A DNA stretch of 54,516 nt from Desulfocurvus sp. (GTDB lineage Bacteria > Desulfobacterota > Desulfovibrionia > Desulfovibrionales > Desulfovibrionaceae): positions 1 to 54,516 of the forward strand of contig JAIMKR010000017.1 of assembly GCA_020692325.1 (NCBI GenBank), in the 5' to 3' direction. The stretch's first letter is position 1, and the number at the start of each line of letters is the position of its first letter. The notes below the pieces were generated by a model. It was not told the origin of the DNA. It was given only the letters and a program-made list of their open reading frames with translations, and made no database searches. Position numbers and translations under genes: made by a program. Below are positions 34,649-46,544 of the stretch, piece by piece.

Positions 34649-35452
34649 ATGCACATCGGCAAAGCCATCCGGCTGGAACGCATTATCAACCGCAACACCA
34701 AACGCGCCATCATCGTTCCCATGGACCACGGCATAACTGTGGGACCCATCCCCGGCCTCGTGGACCTGCGCGCCGCCGTGCAGGCCGTGGTGGAGGGCGG
34801 GGCCAACGCCGTGCTCATGCACAAGGGTTCGCCGCGCTGCTGCCACCGGATGCGCGGGCAGGACGTGGGGCTCATCATCCACCTCTCCGCCAGCACCTCC
34901 CTTTCCCCCCTGCCCAACGCCAAAACCCTCGTGTGCAGCGTGGAGGAGGCAATCCGGCTCGGCGCGGACGCCGTGAGCGTGCATGTGAACCTCGGCGACG
35001 AGAACGAGGCCAAAATGCTGGAGGACTTCGGCCGCGTCACGGAATCCGCCCAGAGCTGGGGAATGCCAGTGCTGGCCATGATCTACGCGCGCGGCTCCAA
35101 GGTGCGCGGCGAGTACGATCCCGAAACCGTGGCCCACTGCGCGCGCGTGGGCGTGGAACTCGGGGCCGACGTGGTCAAGGTGCCCTACACCGGCGACCCC
35201 GACTCCTTCTCCCGCGTCACCGCCGCCTGCTGCGTGCCCGTGGTCATCGCCGGCGGGCCCAAACTCGCCAGCACCCGCGACGTGCTCGTCATGGTGCGCG
35301 ACTCGCTTCGCGCCGGTGGGGCCGGGCTGTCCGTCGGTCGCAACGTGTTCCAGCACAAGCGTCCGGATCTGCTCACCCGCGCCCTGGCCAGGATCGTCCA
35401 CGAGAACGCCGAGGTCGACGAGGCCATGGAACTCCTCGGCCCCGAGGCCTGA
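34649..35452 (+). CDS. DhnA-type class I aldolase, probable 2-amino-3,7-dideoxy-D-threo-hept-6-ulosonate synthase (AroA')
   Basis: A 267-residue protein; ATG 34649 follows AGGAGGTCCGCC. It is a TIM-barrel aldolase of the DeoC/LacD/DhnA group: [15 protein letters not shown] at about residue 19 (Asp of the active site), [32 protein letters not shown] with the Schiff-base lysine, and [11 protein letters not shown]. This subgroup makes the C7 aromatic precursor from aspartate semialdehyde and a ketosugar phosphate in archaea and in Desulfovibrio-type bacteria, replacing DAHP synthase. The Phe-rich attenuator upstream supports a role in aromatic amino acid synthesis. No other aro gene follows; an IS481 tail lies 240 bases downstream, so a rearrangement may have separated it from an operon. 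Confidence 0.85.
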   Translation: MHIGKAIRLERIINRNTKRAIIVPMDHGITVGPIPGLVDLRAAVQAVVEGGANAVLMHKGSPRCCHRMRGQDVGLIIHLSASTSLSPLPNAKTLVCSVEEAIRLGADAVSVHVNLGDENEAKMLEDFGRVTESAQSWGMPVLAMIYARGSKVRGEYDPETVAHCARVGVELGADVVKVPYTGDPDSFSRVTAACCVPVVIAGGPKLASTRDVLVMVRDSLRAGGAGLSVGRNVFQHKRPDLLTRALARIVHENAEVDEAMELLGPEA

Positions 35453-35692
35453 GCCGCGCCGGCTGGCTGGGTGGGTCTGACTGGCGGGCGGCCCTGCCGG
35501 TCGGGCCCGCCGGACAGGCCCACTGCCTATCGTCTGGGATGGACGGGATGAGGACAAGGCGAGGCGGCGGTCCTGCCGGTCGCGGGTGCCGGGATTTTCC
35601 GCGCCGCGATGGCTGCGCCTTTCCGCCTCATGGCTGCGCCGAGGGCTTGGGGAGCGGCCATCCGCTGGAGTGGAAGCCCTCGCGCGGCATCC

Positions 35693-35832
35693 AGCCGAAC
35701 GAAAGAGCCAGCGGGGTGCCCCGCTGGCTCCATGGACGCGACTTCCAACGAAATCACAAGGTGTTACAAAACAAAACGCCTATCAGCCGAATTGACATGG
35801 GAGTGAACAACGGCTTGCAACTCAACACCTAG
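35693..35832 (+). pseudogene. IS481-family transposase C-terminal fragment
   Basis: Reads PNERASGVPRWLHGRDF, RNHKVLQNKTPISRID and ends NNGLQLNT then TAG at 35830-35832. This is a close relative of the tail at 1-51 and of the relic at 4500-4648. Homology fades upstream of about 35690, so only the last 45 codons or so remain. The stop lies in CTAG (35829-35832), which is also the stop of the chemoreceptor gene on the other strand. Confidence 0.78.
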
Positions 35833-37937
35833 GCCTTTCCAGCGGCGTCCTGGCGCAGCTCGATGATGAGGTCGTTGAGCACGCCGGACTGCCGGGCCAG
35901 TTCATCCACGGCCTGGGTCGCCTCGCCCATGGCCTTGGACGTCTCCTGGGCGATGGTGTTGACCTGCTCGATGGAGCGGCTGATCTCCTCGCTGGCGCTG
36001 GACTGCTCCTCGCTGGCCGTGGCGATGGAACGCACCTGATCGGAGGCGGCGTCCACGAGGCGGACGATCTCCCCCAAAGCCCGCCCGGACTGCTCGGCCA
36101 GACCGGCGGTCTCGGCGATGAGCGTGACCGAGGCCTCCACGCCCTCCACGCTTGCACGGGTGCTGTGCTGGATGACGTCGATGGCCTCGCCGACTTCCTT
36201 GGTGGCGGCCATGGTCTTCTCGGCGAGCTTGCGCACCTCGTCGGCCACCACGGCGAAGCCGCGCCCGGCCTCGCCGGCCCGGGCCGCCTCGATGGCGGCG
36301 TTGAGCGCCAGCAGGTTGGTCTGATCGGCGATGTCGGTGATGACGGTGAGGATGCGCCCGATGTCCTCGGCCTGCTTGCCCAGTGAGGTCATGTCGTCCT
36401 TGAGCCGCCCGGTGCGCTCCTCCACCTGCCGCATCCCGCTCGTGACGTTGTTGACGACCCGCTCGCCCTCCTTGGCCTTGGTGCGGGCGCTGTCCGTGGT
36501 TTCCGCCGCGTGGGAGGCGTTCTTGGCCACCTCCAGCACCGTGGCGCTCATCTCCTCCATGGCTGTGGCCGTCTCGGTGACGCGCTGGGCCTGATGGTCC
36601 GCACCCTTGCTGGACTCGGATATCTCGCCGGAGAGCCGGCTCGACGCGGTGGAGACCACGCCGACAACGGATTCGAGTTTGCCGGCGGCGGCGAGCATAC
36701 CCTCGCTCTTGGCATTCTCGGCCTGGTGACGGGCTGCGTCGGCTTCGGCCTTGGCCTTTTCGGCGGCCTGGGCCTTTTCCTCGGCCTCGGCGGTCTTGGC
36801 GTGGATGTCCCTCATGTTCTGCTCAAGGGTGCCCGCTGTGGCGTTGAGGGCCTCGTAGATGCCGCCGATCTCGTCGGTGCGGGCGTGCTTGATGCGCTGG
36901 CTGTATTCGCCGGCGCTGATGCCGCCCAGGAATTCCGAGACCCGGGCCAGGGGCTTGAGGATGGCGGAACCGGCCACCAGCCACACGGCGGCGGCGATGA
37001 CGCCCAGGCTGACCAGACCGACGGCGATGAGCATGGTCAGGGTCGCCCTGACCGGGGCGTTGATCTCGGCGTTTTCCACAAAGCCCATGAGTTTCCAGCC
37101 GGTTGCCGGCGAGGTGTAGACCACGCCGTGGTAGCTCTCGCCGTCGATGTCGACGTCGTGCGCGCCGGCCTGCATTCCGAAGAGCGTGGCCAGATACTTG
37201 GACGACAGTTCATCCACCTTCTTGAAGTTGTTGTCCGGGTGGCGCGCGTCGGCCAGGACAACGCCGTCGTTCTGCACGAGGACGAGATAGCCGGTGTCGC
37301 CCAGCTTCACGGAGCCGATGAGACCGGTGAGGTTCTTGAGCGAGATGTCGATGCCGATGACGCCGATGCGTTTGCCGTCGCGCATGATGGCGCGCGTGGC
37401 GCTGGTGACAGCCTCTCCCGTGGTGGAGAGATAGGCGTGGCCGAGCACGGGCTTGTCCGTGGTGGCCTGTGTGTCGGCGTACCAGGGGCGCTTGCGCGGG
37501 TCGTAGCCGGCGGGCATGGACTCGTCATCCAGGTTGCTGACGAAAGCGCCCTGTTCGCTGCCCGCATACACCTCCACATAGGCTGGGTGGGTCTTCTGCG
37601 CCAGCCGCATGACGTTTTGGAGGGCCTGGCCGGCTTCGTCACCGGGCCAGAGGGCGGACTTGGTCTTGTCCGTTGTGGCGAGGTGCGAGGTCTTGGCCTG
37701 ATCGACCCGCTGCGCGGCCGGCGTTTTCGCCAGCATGTCCGCGTTCTTCAGACTTTCGTCCAGAAACAGCGAAATGGCGTAGTCCAGCTGCTTGATCTGC
37801 CCGGCGACCGAGCGCTCGTGGGAGTTGGTGGACTGGTTGCTGAAATCCGCGGCCACGATGACAAGGATGGCCGCGAGAATGACGGCGATGATCGAAACGA
37901 GTCCGAGAATGAGGCGCGTCTTGATGGAGCGTGGCAT
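35829..37937 (-). CDS. Methyl-accepting chemotaxis protein with dCache sensor
   Basis: A 702-residue protein; ATG 37937 follows AGGAGGTTTC, so the extra 36 upstream codons are not used. TM1 is at about residues 9-32, and TM2 at about 300-325. Between them is a double Cache ligand-binding domain with the typical [20 protein letters not shown] and [13 protein letters not shown] strands, which usually binds amino acids or organic acids. HAMP follows ([20 protein letters not shown]), then a coiled coil rich in Glu/Lys/Ala, then the signalling hairpin with [20 protein letters not shown]. No C-terminal CheR-tethering pentapeptide is seen. It ends at the IS481 fragment, sharing the CTAG, but its own C-terminus looks complete. 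Confidence 0.93.
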   Translation of the reverse strand: MPRSIKTRLILGLVSIIAVILAAILVIVAADFSNQSTNSHERSVAGQIKQLDYAISLFLDESLKNADMLAKTPAAQRVDQAKTSHLATTDKTKSALWPGDEAGQALQNVMRLAQKTHPAYVEVYAGSEQGAFVSNLDDESMPAGYDPRKRPWYADTQATTDKPVLGHAYLSTTGEAVTSATRAIMRDGKRIGVIGIDISLKNLTGLIGSVKLGDTGYLVLVQNDGVVLADARHPDNNFKKVDELSSKYLATLFGMQAGAHDVDIDGESYHGVVYTSPATGWKLMGFVENAEINAPVRATLTMLIAVGLVSLGVIAAAVWLVAGSAILKPLARVSEFLGGISAGEYSQRIKHARTDEIGGIYEALNATAGTLEQNMRDIHAKTAEAEEKAQAAEKAKAEADAARHQAENAKSEGMLAAAGKLESVVGVVSTASSRLSGEISESSKGADHQAQRVTETATAMEEMSATVLEVAKNASHAAETTDSARTKAKEGERVVNNVTSGMRQVEERTGRLKDDMTSLGKQAEDIGRILTVITDIADQTNLLALNAAIEAARAGEAGRGFAVVADEVRKLAEKTMAATKEVGEAIDVIQHSTRASVEGVEASVTLIAETAGLAEQSGRALGEIVRLVDAASDQVRSIATASEEQSSASEEISRSIEQVNTIAQETSKAMGEATQAVDELARQSGVLNDLIIELRQDAAGKA

Positions 37938-38286
37938 GAAACCTCCTGAAGCGGCGCCGTCCGGCGACGGGCGACGGAAACGGATTTCGCGGGCGTTCGC
38001 CCGCTCCCGAATTGATTTATCCACCGTGTGCGGGGAATAAATCAACCGGGGACCGACGCTTACAATAATGGAGAGCGTCTGCGCGCGTGAGGAAGGCTCA
38101 GCCCTTATGGGACAACGAAATTGTCGATATCGGTGTGGAGCGTTGCGGAAAAGACCCGGTGGACAGCTGTCGCGTTCGTCGTGCGTAGTGGTCCATGATA
38201 CAAGGAAAAATATTGTCGGACCGGCTGCGTCAGAATACGCAAAGATTAAGTAGACGGAATATCGTTGTTTTGCAGAATTGGCAAAA

Positions 38287-41200
38287 TCAGGCTTTTCCTG
38301 GCGCCCGGCCCGGTCCGCCCTTTCCGTGAGCGGCGGCGCGGCGGCGTTTCACCCACAGGCGCGCGCGCTCCATGTACAGATAGACGACGGGCGTCGTGTA
38401 CAGCGTCATGGCCTGGCTGAAGAGCAGTCCGCCGATGATGGTGACGCCCAGCGGCCGGCGCAGCTCCGAGCCCACGCCGTGGCTGAGCGCCAGCGGCAGC
38501 GCGCCGAGCAGCGCCGCCATCGTGGTCATCATGATGGGCCGGAAGCGCAGAAGGCAGGCCTGCCGGATGGCCTCCTTGGGTGCGAGTCCCTGCTTGCGCT
38601 CGGCCTCGATGGCGAAATCGACCATGAGGATGCCATTCTTTTTGACGATGCCGATGAGCAGGATGATGCCGATGATGGCGATGACGGACAGCTCCGTGCG
38701 GGTGACGATGAGCGCCAGCACCGCGCCCACGCCGGCGCTGGGCAGGGTGGAGAGGATGGTCACGGGGTGGACCAGGCTCTCGTAGAGCACGCCGAGCACG
38801 ATGTACACGCTGATGAGGGCGGCGAGAATGAGCAGCGGCTGGTTGGCCAGTGAGGCCTGGAAGGCCTGCGCCGTGCCCTGGAAGCTGCCGCGGATGTCGC
38901 CCGGCAGGCCCTCGTCGCGCGCGGCGGCCTCGATGGCGGTGACGGCGTCGCCCAGCGCCACGCCGGGCGCGAGGTTGAAGGACAGCGTCACCGCGGGGAA
39001 CTGTCCCTGGTGGTTCACGGCCAGGGACGTGGCGTTGGTGGTGTAGCGGGTGAAGGTGGAAAGCGGCGCCTGCCGGCCCCCGGGCAGGGGCACGTAGATG
39101 TCGCGCAGGGACTCGGGGCCGAGCAGATGCCCGGGGTCGGCCTCCATGACCACGTGATACTGGTTGAGCGGCGCGTAGGTTATGGCCACCTGCCGCTGGC
39201 CGAAGGCGTCGTAGAGGATGTCGTCGATGGTCTGCGGGGTCACGCCCAGGCGCGCGGCCGTGTCGCGGTCGATGGTGATGGTGGACATGAGGCCGCGGTC
39301 CAGCTGATCGCTGTTGACGTCCACGAGCTGCGGCAGGGTGCGCAGCCGGGCCAGCAGCCGTGGGGCCCAGTAGTTCAGCGTGGCCGTGCTCTCGGATTGC
39401 AGCGTGTACTGGTAGAGCGCGCTCGAACCGCGTCCGCCCACGCGCAGCTCCTGCACCAGCTGGAGGTAGGTTGGTGCCCCCGGCACGCCGGCCAGCTTCT
39501 TGCGCAGGCGCGTCATGACTTCCTCGGCGTTGGTGCCGCGCTCCTCGAAGGGCCGCAGCGTGGCGAACAGACGCGCGCTGTTGGCGCTGGTGCTTGGTCC
39601 GCCCGAACCACCGGTGTAGCCCGTGACGTAGGTCACGTCCGGGTCCTGGCGCATGATGGTGATGACCCGCTGGAGTTTCTTGGTCATGGCCTCGAAGGAG
39701 ATGTCCTGCGAGGCCTGGATGTTGCCAGAGATGCGCCCCGTGTCCTGTTGGGGGAAGAAACCCTTGGGCACCAGCGCGTACAGATAGATGCTGAGGCCAA
39801 GGGTTCCGATGGCCACGCACAGCGTGACGCGCCGGTGGCGCAGGGCCACGCCGAGGGTGCGCGCGTAGAAGTCGGTCATGGCGGCCACCGCCGCCTCCAG
39901 AACGCGGGCGATGCGCCCCGGCTTGTTCTCGGCCGCCGGGCGCAGCAGCGTGGCGCACATCATGGGCGTGGTCGTCAGCGAGAGCAGCATGGAGACGAAG
40001 ATCGCCGCCGAGAGCGTGACCGCGAACTCGCGGAACAGCCGGCCCACCATGCCGCCCATGAGCAGAATGGGCAGGAAAACCGCCACCAGCGAGATGCTCA
40101 TGGAGACCACGGTGAAGGAAATCTCCCTGGCCCCGGCGTAGGCGGCCTGGAGGGGCTTCATGCCGGTCTCGATGTGACGGGTCACGTTTTCCAGCACCAC
40201 GATGGCGTCGTCCACAACGAAGCCCGTGGCGATGGTCAGCGCCATGAGCGAGAGATTGTCCAGGGAATAGCCGAAAAGAAACATCACCGCGAAGGTGCCC
40301 ACCAGCGAGACCACCGTGGCCACTGCCGGAATGACCGTGGCCCGCAGGTCGTGCAGGAACAGGAACACCACCAGGATGACCAGCGCGCACGACAGGATCA
40401 GCGTCATCTCCACGTCGCGCAGCGAGCCGCGGATCGGGGGCGAGCGGTCCACCACGGGCTTGAGCGTCATGCCGCCGGGCAGGTTCGCCTCCAGCCGTGG
40501 CAGGAGGGCGCGGATGCTGTCCACCGTCTCGATGATGTTCGCGCCCGGCTGGCGGAAGATGATGAGGAGCACCGAGGGCTCGTTGTTGACGAAGCCGGCG
40601 GCGTGGATGTCCTCCACGCTCTCCTTGACCTGCGCCACGTCGCCCAGGCGTACGGCCGCACCGGAGCGGTAGGTCAGCACGATGGGTTCGTAGGCCATGG
40701 CCTTGGGTGGCAGCTGGTCGTTGGTCATCACCTCCCAGGTGCGGTCGCCGAGGGAGACCTGCCCCCTGGGCCGGTTCACGTGCGTCTTGGCCAGCACGCC
40801 GCGCACGTCCTCGAAGCTGAGTCCGTAGCGGCTGATGGCCGTGGGGTTCACCTCCACCCGCATGGCCGGCAGGGAGCCGCCGCCCACGAACACCTGGCCC
40901 ACGCCGTCGATCTGGGCGATTTTCTGTTGCAGCACCGTGCCGGCGATGTCGTAGAGCTGGGCGCGGGTGTGCGTCGAGCTGGTCAGCGCCAGAATGAGGA
41001 TGGGCGCGTCGGCCGGGTTGATCTTGCGGTAGTTGGGGTTGGCCGGCATGTTCGAGGGCAGGAAGCCCCGGGCCGCGTTGATGGCGGCCTGCACGTCGCG
41101 CGCGGCGCCGTTGATGTCGCGGTCCAGGTCGAACTGGAGCGTGATGTTGGTGCTTCCGCGCGAGCTGGTGCTCGTCATCTCGGAGACGCCGGCGATGTGC

Positions 41201-41415
41201 CCGAGCTGGCGTTCCAGCGGGGCGGCCACGCTGGTGGCCATGGTCGAGGGGTCCGCCCCCGGCAGCCCGGCGGAAACCGAGATCGTTGGAAAATCCACCT
41301 GCGGCAGCGGGGAGACCGGCAGCAGGCGGAAGGCCATGGCCCCGGCCAGCGCGATGGCCACGGTGATGAGCATGGTGGCGACCGGACGCCGGATGAACGG
41401 GGCGGATACGCTCAT
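38287..41415 (-). CDS. mdtC: RND efflux pump inner-membrane subunit (MdtC-like)
   Basis: A 1042-residue protein; ATG 41415 overlaps the mdtB stop (ATGA). It starts [20 protein letters not shown], the usual first helix of RND pumps, and has two porter halves of about 300 residues each and twelve membrane helices. The proton-relay pair is in [20 protein letters not shown] at about residue 400, and the C-terminal half has [20 protein letters not shown] near 925. Most similar in motif to MdtC/MuxC subunits, which with MdtB form a B2C heterotrimer that exports bile salts, novobiocin and other drugs. No outer-membrane channel gene is in the operon, so a TolC-like partner must come from elsewhere. 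Confidence 0.92.
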   Translation of the reverse strand: MSVSAPFIRRPVATMLITVAIALAGAMAFRLLPVSPLPQVDFPTISVSAGLPGADPSTMATSVAAPLERQLGHIAGVSEMTSTSSRGSTNITLQFDLDRDINGAARDVQAAINAARGFLPSNMPANPNYRKINPADAPILILALTSSTHTRAQLYDIAGTVLQQKIAQIDGVGQVFVGGGSLPAMRVEVNPTAISRYGLSFEDVRGVLAKTHVNRPRGQVSLGDRTWEVMTNDQLPPKAMAYEPIVLTYRSGAAVRLGDVAQVKESVEDIHAAGFVNNEPSVLLIIFRQPGANIIETVDSIRALLPRLEANLPGGMTLKPVVDRSPPIRGSLRDVEMTLILSCALVILVVFLFLHDLRATVIPAVATVVSLVGTFAVMFLFGYSLDNLSLMALTIATGFVVDDAIVVLENVTRHIETGMKPLQAAYAGAREISFTVVSMSISLVAVFLPILLMGGMVGRLFREFAVTLSAAIFVSMLLSLTTTPMMCATLLRPAAENKPGRIARVLEAAVAAMTDFYARTLGVALRHRRVTLCVAIGTLGLSIYLYALVPKGFFPQQDTGRISGNIQASQDISFEAMTKKLQRVITIMRQDPDVTYVTGYTGGSGGPSTSANSARLFATLRPFEERGTNAEEVMTRLRKKLAGVPGAPTYLQLVQELRVGGRGSSALYQYTLQSESTATLNYWAPRLLARLRTLPQLVDVNSDQLDRGLMSTITIDRDTAARLGVTPQTIDDILYDAFGQRQVAITYAPLNQYHVVMEADPGHLLGPESLRDIYVPLPGGRQAPLSTFTRYTTNATSLAVNHQGQFPAVTLSFNLAPGVALGDAVTAIEAAARDEGLPGDIRGSFQGTAQAFQASLANQPLLILAALISVYIVLGVLYESLVHPVTILSTLPSAGVGAVLALIVTRTELSVIAIIGIILLIGIVKKNGILMVDFAIEAERKQGLAPKEAIRQACLLRFRPIMMTTMAALLGALPLALSHGVGSELRRPLGVTIIGGLLFSQAMTLYTTPVVYLYMERARLWVKRRRAAAHGKGGPGRAPGKA

Positions 41416-44400
41416 GGCGCGTCCGGGTTGTCGTGCTCCGGGGTCGCGCCGGCGACCTGGGGAACCTCGGGTTCGTCCGGGATGATTCCCCCCGCCGCCC
41501 CGTGTCCCAGCAACCGGCGCGAGAGCCGGTCGAAGGCCAGATAAATGACTGGCGTGGTGTACAGCGTGAGCACCTGGCTGATGACGAGCCCGCCGATGAT
41601 GGCCACGCCCAGCGGCCGGCGCAGCTCCGAGCCCACGCCCGTGCCCAGGGCCATGGGCACCGCGCCCAGCAGCGCGGCCATGGTCGTCATCATGATGGGC
41701 CGGAAGCGCAACAGGCTGGCCTGGTAGATGGCCGCCTCCGGCGGCAGCTTCTGCTCGCGTTCGGCCTCGAGGGCGAAGTCCACCATCATGATGCCGTTCT
41801 TTTTGACGATGCCGATGAGCAGGATGATGCCGATGACCGCGATGATGGTGAACTCCATGCGGCAGATCATGAGCGCGAGCAGCGCGCCCACGCCGGCGCT
41901 GGGCAGGGTGGAGAGGATCGTCACCGGATGGATGTAGCTTTCGTACATCACGCCGAGCACGATGTAGACCGTGATGAGCGCGGCCAGGATGAGCAGCGGC
42001 TGGTTGGACAGCGAGGACAAGAACGCCTCCGCCGTGCCCTGGAACGCCCCCTCCGTGCTGGCGGGCAGCTTCGTGTCGCGTTCCGCCTGGCGCACGGCTT
42101 CCACCGCCTGCCCGAGGGAGACTCCCGGCGCGAGGTTGAACGAGGCCGTCACCGCCGGGAACTGTCCCTGGCGCGAGATGACCAGCGGTCCCGTGGTCTG
42201 CGTGGTGGTGACCAGCGAGGTGAGGGGCACCCTGGTGCCGTTGTCGCCGCTCGTCAGGTAGATGTTGTCCAGCGCCTGCGGGCCCTGCTGCATGATGTCC
42301 GGCGCGGCCAGCACCACGCGATACTGGTTCAGCTCGGTGAAGATGGTGGAGACGAAACGCTGGCCGAAGGCGTCGTACAGGGCGTTGTCGATGTCCTGCG
42401 GGGTGATGCCCAGGCGCGCGGCCGTGGCGCGGTCGATGTCCACCTGCAGGCGCAGACCGTCGTTGGACTGGTCGCTGGAGACGTCGGCCAGCTCGGGCCG
42501 GGCGCGCAGGGCGTCCACGAAGCGCGGGGCGAACTTGGCCAGCACCTTCGCGTCGGCGTCCTCCAGGGTGTACTGATACTGGGTGCGGCTCTGCCGCGCG
42601 TCCACGGTCAGGTCCTGGGCGGGCTGCATGTACAGGGTGGTCCCATCCATGTCGGTCAGCTTGGGGCCCAGGCGGCGCATGACCTCCTGCGCGGTCTCGT
42701 CGCGTTCGTCGCGGGGCTTCAGCGTGATTTGCATCCGCCCGGTGTTCATGGAGACGTTCTGGCCATCTATGCCGATGAACGACGACAGGCTCTCCACGGC
42801 CGGATCGCGCAGTATCTCCGCCGCCACGGCCTGCTGCCGGGCGCTCACCGCCGCGAATGACGACGACTGTGGCGACTCGGTGACGCCGAGGATGACGCCC
42901 GTGTCCTGCACGGGGAAAAAGCCCTTGGGCACCACGATGTACAGAACCACCGTGAGCACGAGGGTGCCCACCGCCACCAGCAGCGCGGCGGTCTGGTGCT
43001 CCAGCACCTTTTTGAGCGTGCGCGCGTAGCCCTGGGCCAAACGGTCGAAGAACGCCTGGGTCCAGGCGGCCGGCCCGTGCGTGGGCAGGCTTTCGCGCGG
43101 CACATGCTTGAGCAGCCGCGCGCACATCATGGGCGTGAGGGTGAGCGAGACCACCGCGGAAATGAGGATGGTGACGCCGAGCGTGATGGCGAACTCGCGG
43201 AACAGTCGGCCCACCACGTCGCCCATGAACAGGAGCGGAATGAGCACCGCGATGAGCGAGATGGTCAGGGAGAGGATGGTGAATCCGATCTGCTTCGCGC
43301 CCTTGAGCGCCGCGATGAGCGGTTACTCGCCGTCCTCCACGTAGCGCGAGATGTTCTCGATCATGACGATGGCGTCGTCCACCACGAAGCCGGTGGAGAT
43401 GGTGAGCGCCATGAGCGAGAGGTTGTTCAGACTGAAGCCCGCCAGATACATGACGCCGAAGGTGCCGATGAGCGACACCGGCACCGCCACGCTGGGAATG
43501 GCCGTGGCCGGTAGGTTGCGCAGGAAAAGATAGATGACCAGCACCACCAGCGCCACGGCGAGCATGAGTTCGTGCTGCACGTCGCGCACGCTGGCGCGGA
43601 TCGTGGTGGTGCGGTCGGAAAGCACGGTGACCTTGACCGCGGCGGGAAGGGCGCTTTCCAACTGCGGCATCAGGCGCTTCACGCGGTCCACCACCTCGAT
43701 GACGTTGGCCCCGGGTTGGCGCTGGATGTTCATGATGATGGCCGGCTCGTTGTTCATCCAGGCGGCCTGGCGCACGTCCTCCGGGCCCTCCTGGACCTCG
43801 GCCACGTCGGTGAGGAACACTGGCGCGCCGTTTTTCCAGGCCACTATGAGCTTCTTGTAGTCCGCGCTGGAGGTGAGCTGGTCGTTGGCGCCGATGATGG
43901 TGGCCTGCCTGGGGCCGTCGAAACCGCCCTTGGCCTGGTTCACGTTGGCGTTGGCGATGGACGTGCGCAGGTCCTCCAGCGAGAGCCCCATGGCGGCCAG
44001 GGCGCTCGGGTTGGCGTGCACGCGCACGGCCGGCCGCTGCCCGCCGCTGATGCTCACCAGCCCCACACCGGGCAGCTGCGAGATCTTCTGGGCCAGGCGC
44101 GTGTCGGCCAGGTCCTCCACCTTGTACAGCGGCAGCTCCCTGCTCGTCAGCGCCAGGGTCAGAATGGGCGCGTCGGCCGGGTTGACCTTGCTGTACACCG
44201 GCGGATTGGGCAGATCCTTGGGCAGGTAGGAGTAAGCCGCGTTGATGGCCGCCTGCACCTGCTGCTCGGCCACGTCGAGGCCGATCTCCAGCGAGAACTG
44301 CAACAGAATGACCGAGCAGCCGTTCGAGCTGGTGGAGGTCATTTGCGAAAGTCCGGGCATCTGGCCGAACTGGCGCTCCAGCGGCGAGGTGACGCTCGTG

Positions 44401-44579
44401 GCCATGACGTCCGGGCTGGCCCCGGGATAGAAGGTGCGCACCTGAATTGTCGGGTAGTCCACCTGCGGCAGGGCGGCCACGGGCAGCTGTTTGTAGGCGA
44501 TGAGCCCGGCCAGCACGATGGCCACCATCAAAAGCGCGGTGGCGACCGGCCGGCGGATGAACGGCTCGCAAATATTCAT
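41412..44579 (-). pseudogene. mdtB: RND efflux pump inner-membrane subunit (MdtB-like), interrupted by an in-frame stop
   Basis: About 1055 codons from ATG 44579 ([20 protein letters not shown]) to TGA 41412. The gene is complete and in one frame except for TAA at 43323-43325, right after [20 protein letters not shown], at a position where family members have Lys (EKP). Translation resumes in the same frame with PLIAALKGAKQIGFTILSLT and shows all later motifs ([20 protein letters not shown]). No frame change is involved, so it is a single nonsense codon, a sequencing error, or read-through. If real, MdtB is truncated at residue about 418, in the first membrane bundle, and the pump would be non-functional. 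It overlaps mdtA by ATGA upstream. Confidence 0.85.
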
Positions 44580-46174
44580 TGATTGGCGGCCCCGGCGGCC
44601 GCCGGACTGGTCGTCGGGACGGCTTCATCCGGGCCCACGAGGTGCGCCGCGCCCTGGCCGCGCGCCGGAATCGCCGAAGCGCCCGGCCGTTTGGCCGCCG
44701 GACTGGTCGTTGGGGCGGCTTCGCCCGGGCTCACGAGGTGCGCCGCGCCCTGGCCGCGCGCCGGAATCGCCGAAGCTCCCGGCCGTTTGGCCGCCGGATT
44801 CGGGGGCGTGGCTGCGGGGGGATTCGCGGTCCGCCGGATCTCATGCTCGGGCGGCCGTGGCGGTGTGAGAGCGGCCGGTCTCGCGCCGGCGGGGGCAGGC
44901 GGGGGGACGGGAGTCGTCGGGCCGTTTTGCGCCGTCGCGGCGCTTCGCGCTTGCGGCGCGGGATCGGTGGCGTTTTGCGTCGCGCCCTGGGGACGTCGCG
45001 GCGTGCGCACCCGCACGGGCGAGCCGTCACGCAGGCGTTCGGCCCCGTCCACCACGACCTTCTCGCCCAGGGCGAGTCCCTTCATTATGACGGTCACGCC
45101 GTCCTGGCCGGTGTCGCCCGCGCTCACGGGGCGCGCGCTCACGGCGTCGCCCCGCGGGTTGAGCACGAAGACGTACGCGCCCTGCTGGCCGTGCTGCAAC
45201 GCCGCCGTGGGCACCACGATGGCGTCCTTGAGCACGTCGAGCAGCAGCTTGGCGTTGACGAACTGGTTGGGGTAAAGCATGTGGTCGTCGTTTTTGAAAC
45301 TGGCTTTGAGCTTCACCGTGCCGGTGCTCGTGTCGATCTGGTTGTCCAGGCTGGCGAGTTCGCCCTCGGCGAGCTTCCTCGACTGGCTGCGGTCGTAGGC
45401 GTCCACGCGCAGAGTCCGCCCGGCGCGCAGCCTTTCCAGAACCCCGGGCAGCTGGTCCTCGGCCAGGGTGAAGACCACGTTGATGGGCGCGATCTGGTTG
45501 ACCACGAGCAGGCCGCCCGTGTCGTTCGCGTGGATCATGTTGCCGGGGTCAACCTGCCGCAGGCCCACCTGCCCGGAGATGGGCGAGGTGATGCGGCTGT
45601 AGGTGATTTGCAGGCGGGCGTTGTCGGCCGTGGCGCGGTCCGTGGCCACGGTGCCCTCGTACTGCTTCACCAGCGAGAGCTGCGTGTCATACTGCTGACG
45701 TGGAACGGCCCCATGGGCCATGAGTTCGGTGTAGCGCTTCAAATCCATGCGCGCGTTCTCCAGCAAGGCCTGATCGCGCCGTTGCTGCCCCACGGCCTGG
45801 GCGAGCTGTACCTGGAAGGGCCGGGGGTCGATGATGACGAGCGGCTCGCCGGCCTTGACCATTTGCCCCTCGCGGAAAAACACGCGCATGAGTTCGCCGT
45901 CCACGCGGCTGCGCACGGTGACGGTGTTCTGCGGGGTCACGGTGCCCAGGCTGGTGAGAAAAACCTCCACGTCCTGGCTTTTGGCCTCGGTGACGACGAC
46001 GGGAGTGGGGCGGTTCTTGCCATCCTGACGGGCTTTGGCGTTGCCTGCGGTGGACTTGTACCAGTACGCGCCGAGGCCGGCGAAAAGACAGACGGCCACC
46101 AGAATGGGCAGCCATTTGATCTTTTTTTCTTTTTCCTGGGGCTTCGCGGGGATTGGAGCTGGGGCGTTCATCAT
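44576..46174 (-). CDS. mdtA: RND efflux periplasmic adaptor (MdtA-like) with repetitive C-terminal extension
   Basis: A 532-residue protein; ATG 46174, or 46171, after AGGATAC. A single N-terminal membrane anchor ([19 protein letters not shown], about 20-38) is followed by the adaptor body: lipoyl half [20 protein letters not shown], alpha-hairpin, second lipoyl half [20 protein letters not shown], beta-barrel and membrane-proximal domain ending near residue 395. The remaining 135 or so residues are Pro/Ala-rich and low in complexity, ending with two near-identical 32-residue repeats ([20 protein letters not shown]...). Typical MdtA proteins are about 400-415 residues, so this tail is an addition. 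It is the first gene of a minus-strand mdtABC operon in which all junctions overlap by ATGA. Confidence 0.92.
   Translation of the reverse strand: MMNAPAPIPAKPQEKEKKIKWLPILVAVCLFAGLGAYWYKSTAGNAKARQDGKNRPTPVVVTEAKSQDVEVFLTSLGTVTPQNTVTVRSRVDGELMRVFFREGQMVKAGEPLVIIDPRPFQVQLAQAVGQQRRDQALLENARMDLKRYTELMAHGAVPRQQYDTQLSLVKQYEGTVATDRATADNARLQITYSRITSPISGQVGLRQVDPGNMIHANDTGGLLVVNQIAPINVVFTLAEDQLPGVLERLRAGRTLRVDAYDRSQSRKLAEGELASLDNQIDTSTGTVKLKASFKNDDHMLYPNQFVNAKLLLDVLKDAIVVPTAALQHGQQGAYVFVLNPRGDAVSARPVSAGDTGQDGVTVIMKGLALGEKVVVDGAERLRDGSPVRVRTPRRPQGATQNATDPAPQARSAATAQNGPTTPVPPPAPAGARPAALTPPRPPEHEIRRTANPPAATPPNPAAKRPGASAIPARGQGAAHLVSPGEAAPTTSPAAKRPGASAIPARGQGAAHLVGPDEAVPTTSPAAAGAANQ
44597..44788. repeat. 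96-bp tandem repeat, two units, inside mdtA
   Basis: Units begin at 44597 and 44693 and each starts GGCCGCCGGACTGGTCGT; a partial third start is at 44789. The units differ at only a handful of positions. The length is 32 codons, so copy-number change keeps the reading frame. Confidence 0.88.
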
Positions 46175-46249
46175 TGTATCCTGCGGTGTTGGGCCGCTTT
46201 AGGCGCGCAACGCGTCGGAAATTCCGGTTTGTTGGGACAAGATTCGCGA

Positions 46250-46263
46250 CATATTTAAATATG
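46250..46263. promoter_or_regulatory. Perfect 14-bp palindrome upstream of mdtA, possible MarR operator
   Basis: CATATTTAAATATG is fully self-complementary and lies 76-89 bases before the mdtA start in the gap shared with a divergent MarR gene. A second, weaker dyad (GTTGC-AAACG-GCAAC) lies at about 46344-46358. The rest of this 370-base gap is AT-richer than the surroundings and contains no gene. Confidence 0.45.
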
Positions 46264-46544
46264 CAATCGCCATGCCTGTTGCACAAATGCGGTTCCGATC
46301 ATGGGGCGACGAGGGGCATCCGCGTCGTCATTCGGGACAAACGTTGCAAACGGCAACTGTTTACCAAGCGTGAAACTCCTACGCAAGGGGAAACGATGTG
46401 CAATCATAGTGCAAAAGTCTGCATTGAATTTGCTTCAACCACGGTATGTTAGGGGTGTTTACCTAGGAATCATAGGACAAAACGCAAGAGAGTTGACGGA
46501 GCGATGAAATATCGATAATATTTGCCAAGTGAAAATATTTCAAA

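Noticed and set aside
35483-35511. Terminator after the aldolase gene
   Set aside because: GGCGGGC/GCCCGCC can form a hairpin, but the loop is long and there is no T run, so I do not list it.
38287-44628. One continuous minus-strand frame of more than 2100 codons across the RND genes
   Set aside because: Only the part from 41415 down is real (mdtC). The upstream part is the wrong frame of mdtB, which has clear RND motifs in another frame; high GC keeps the shadow frame open.
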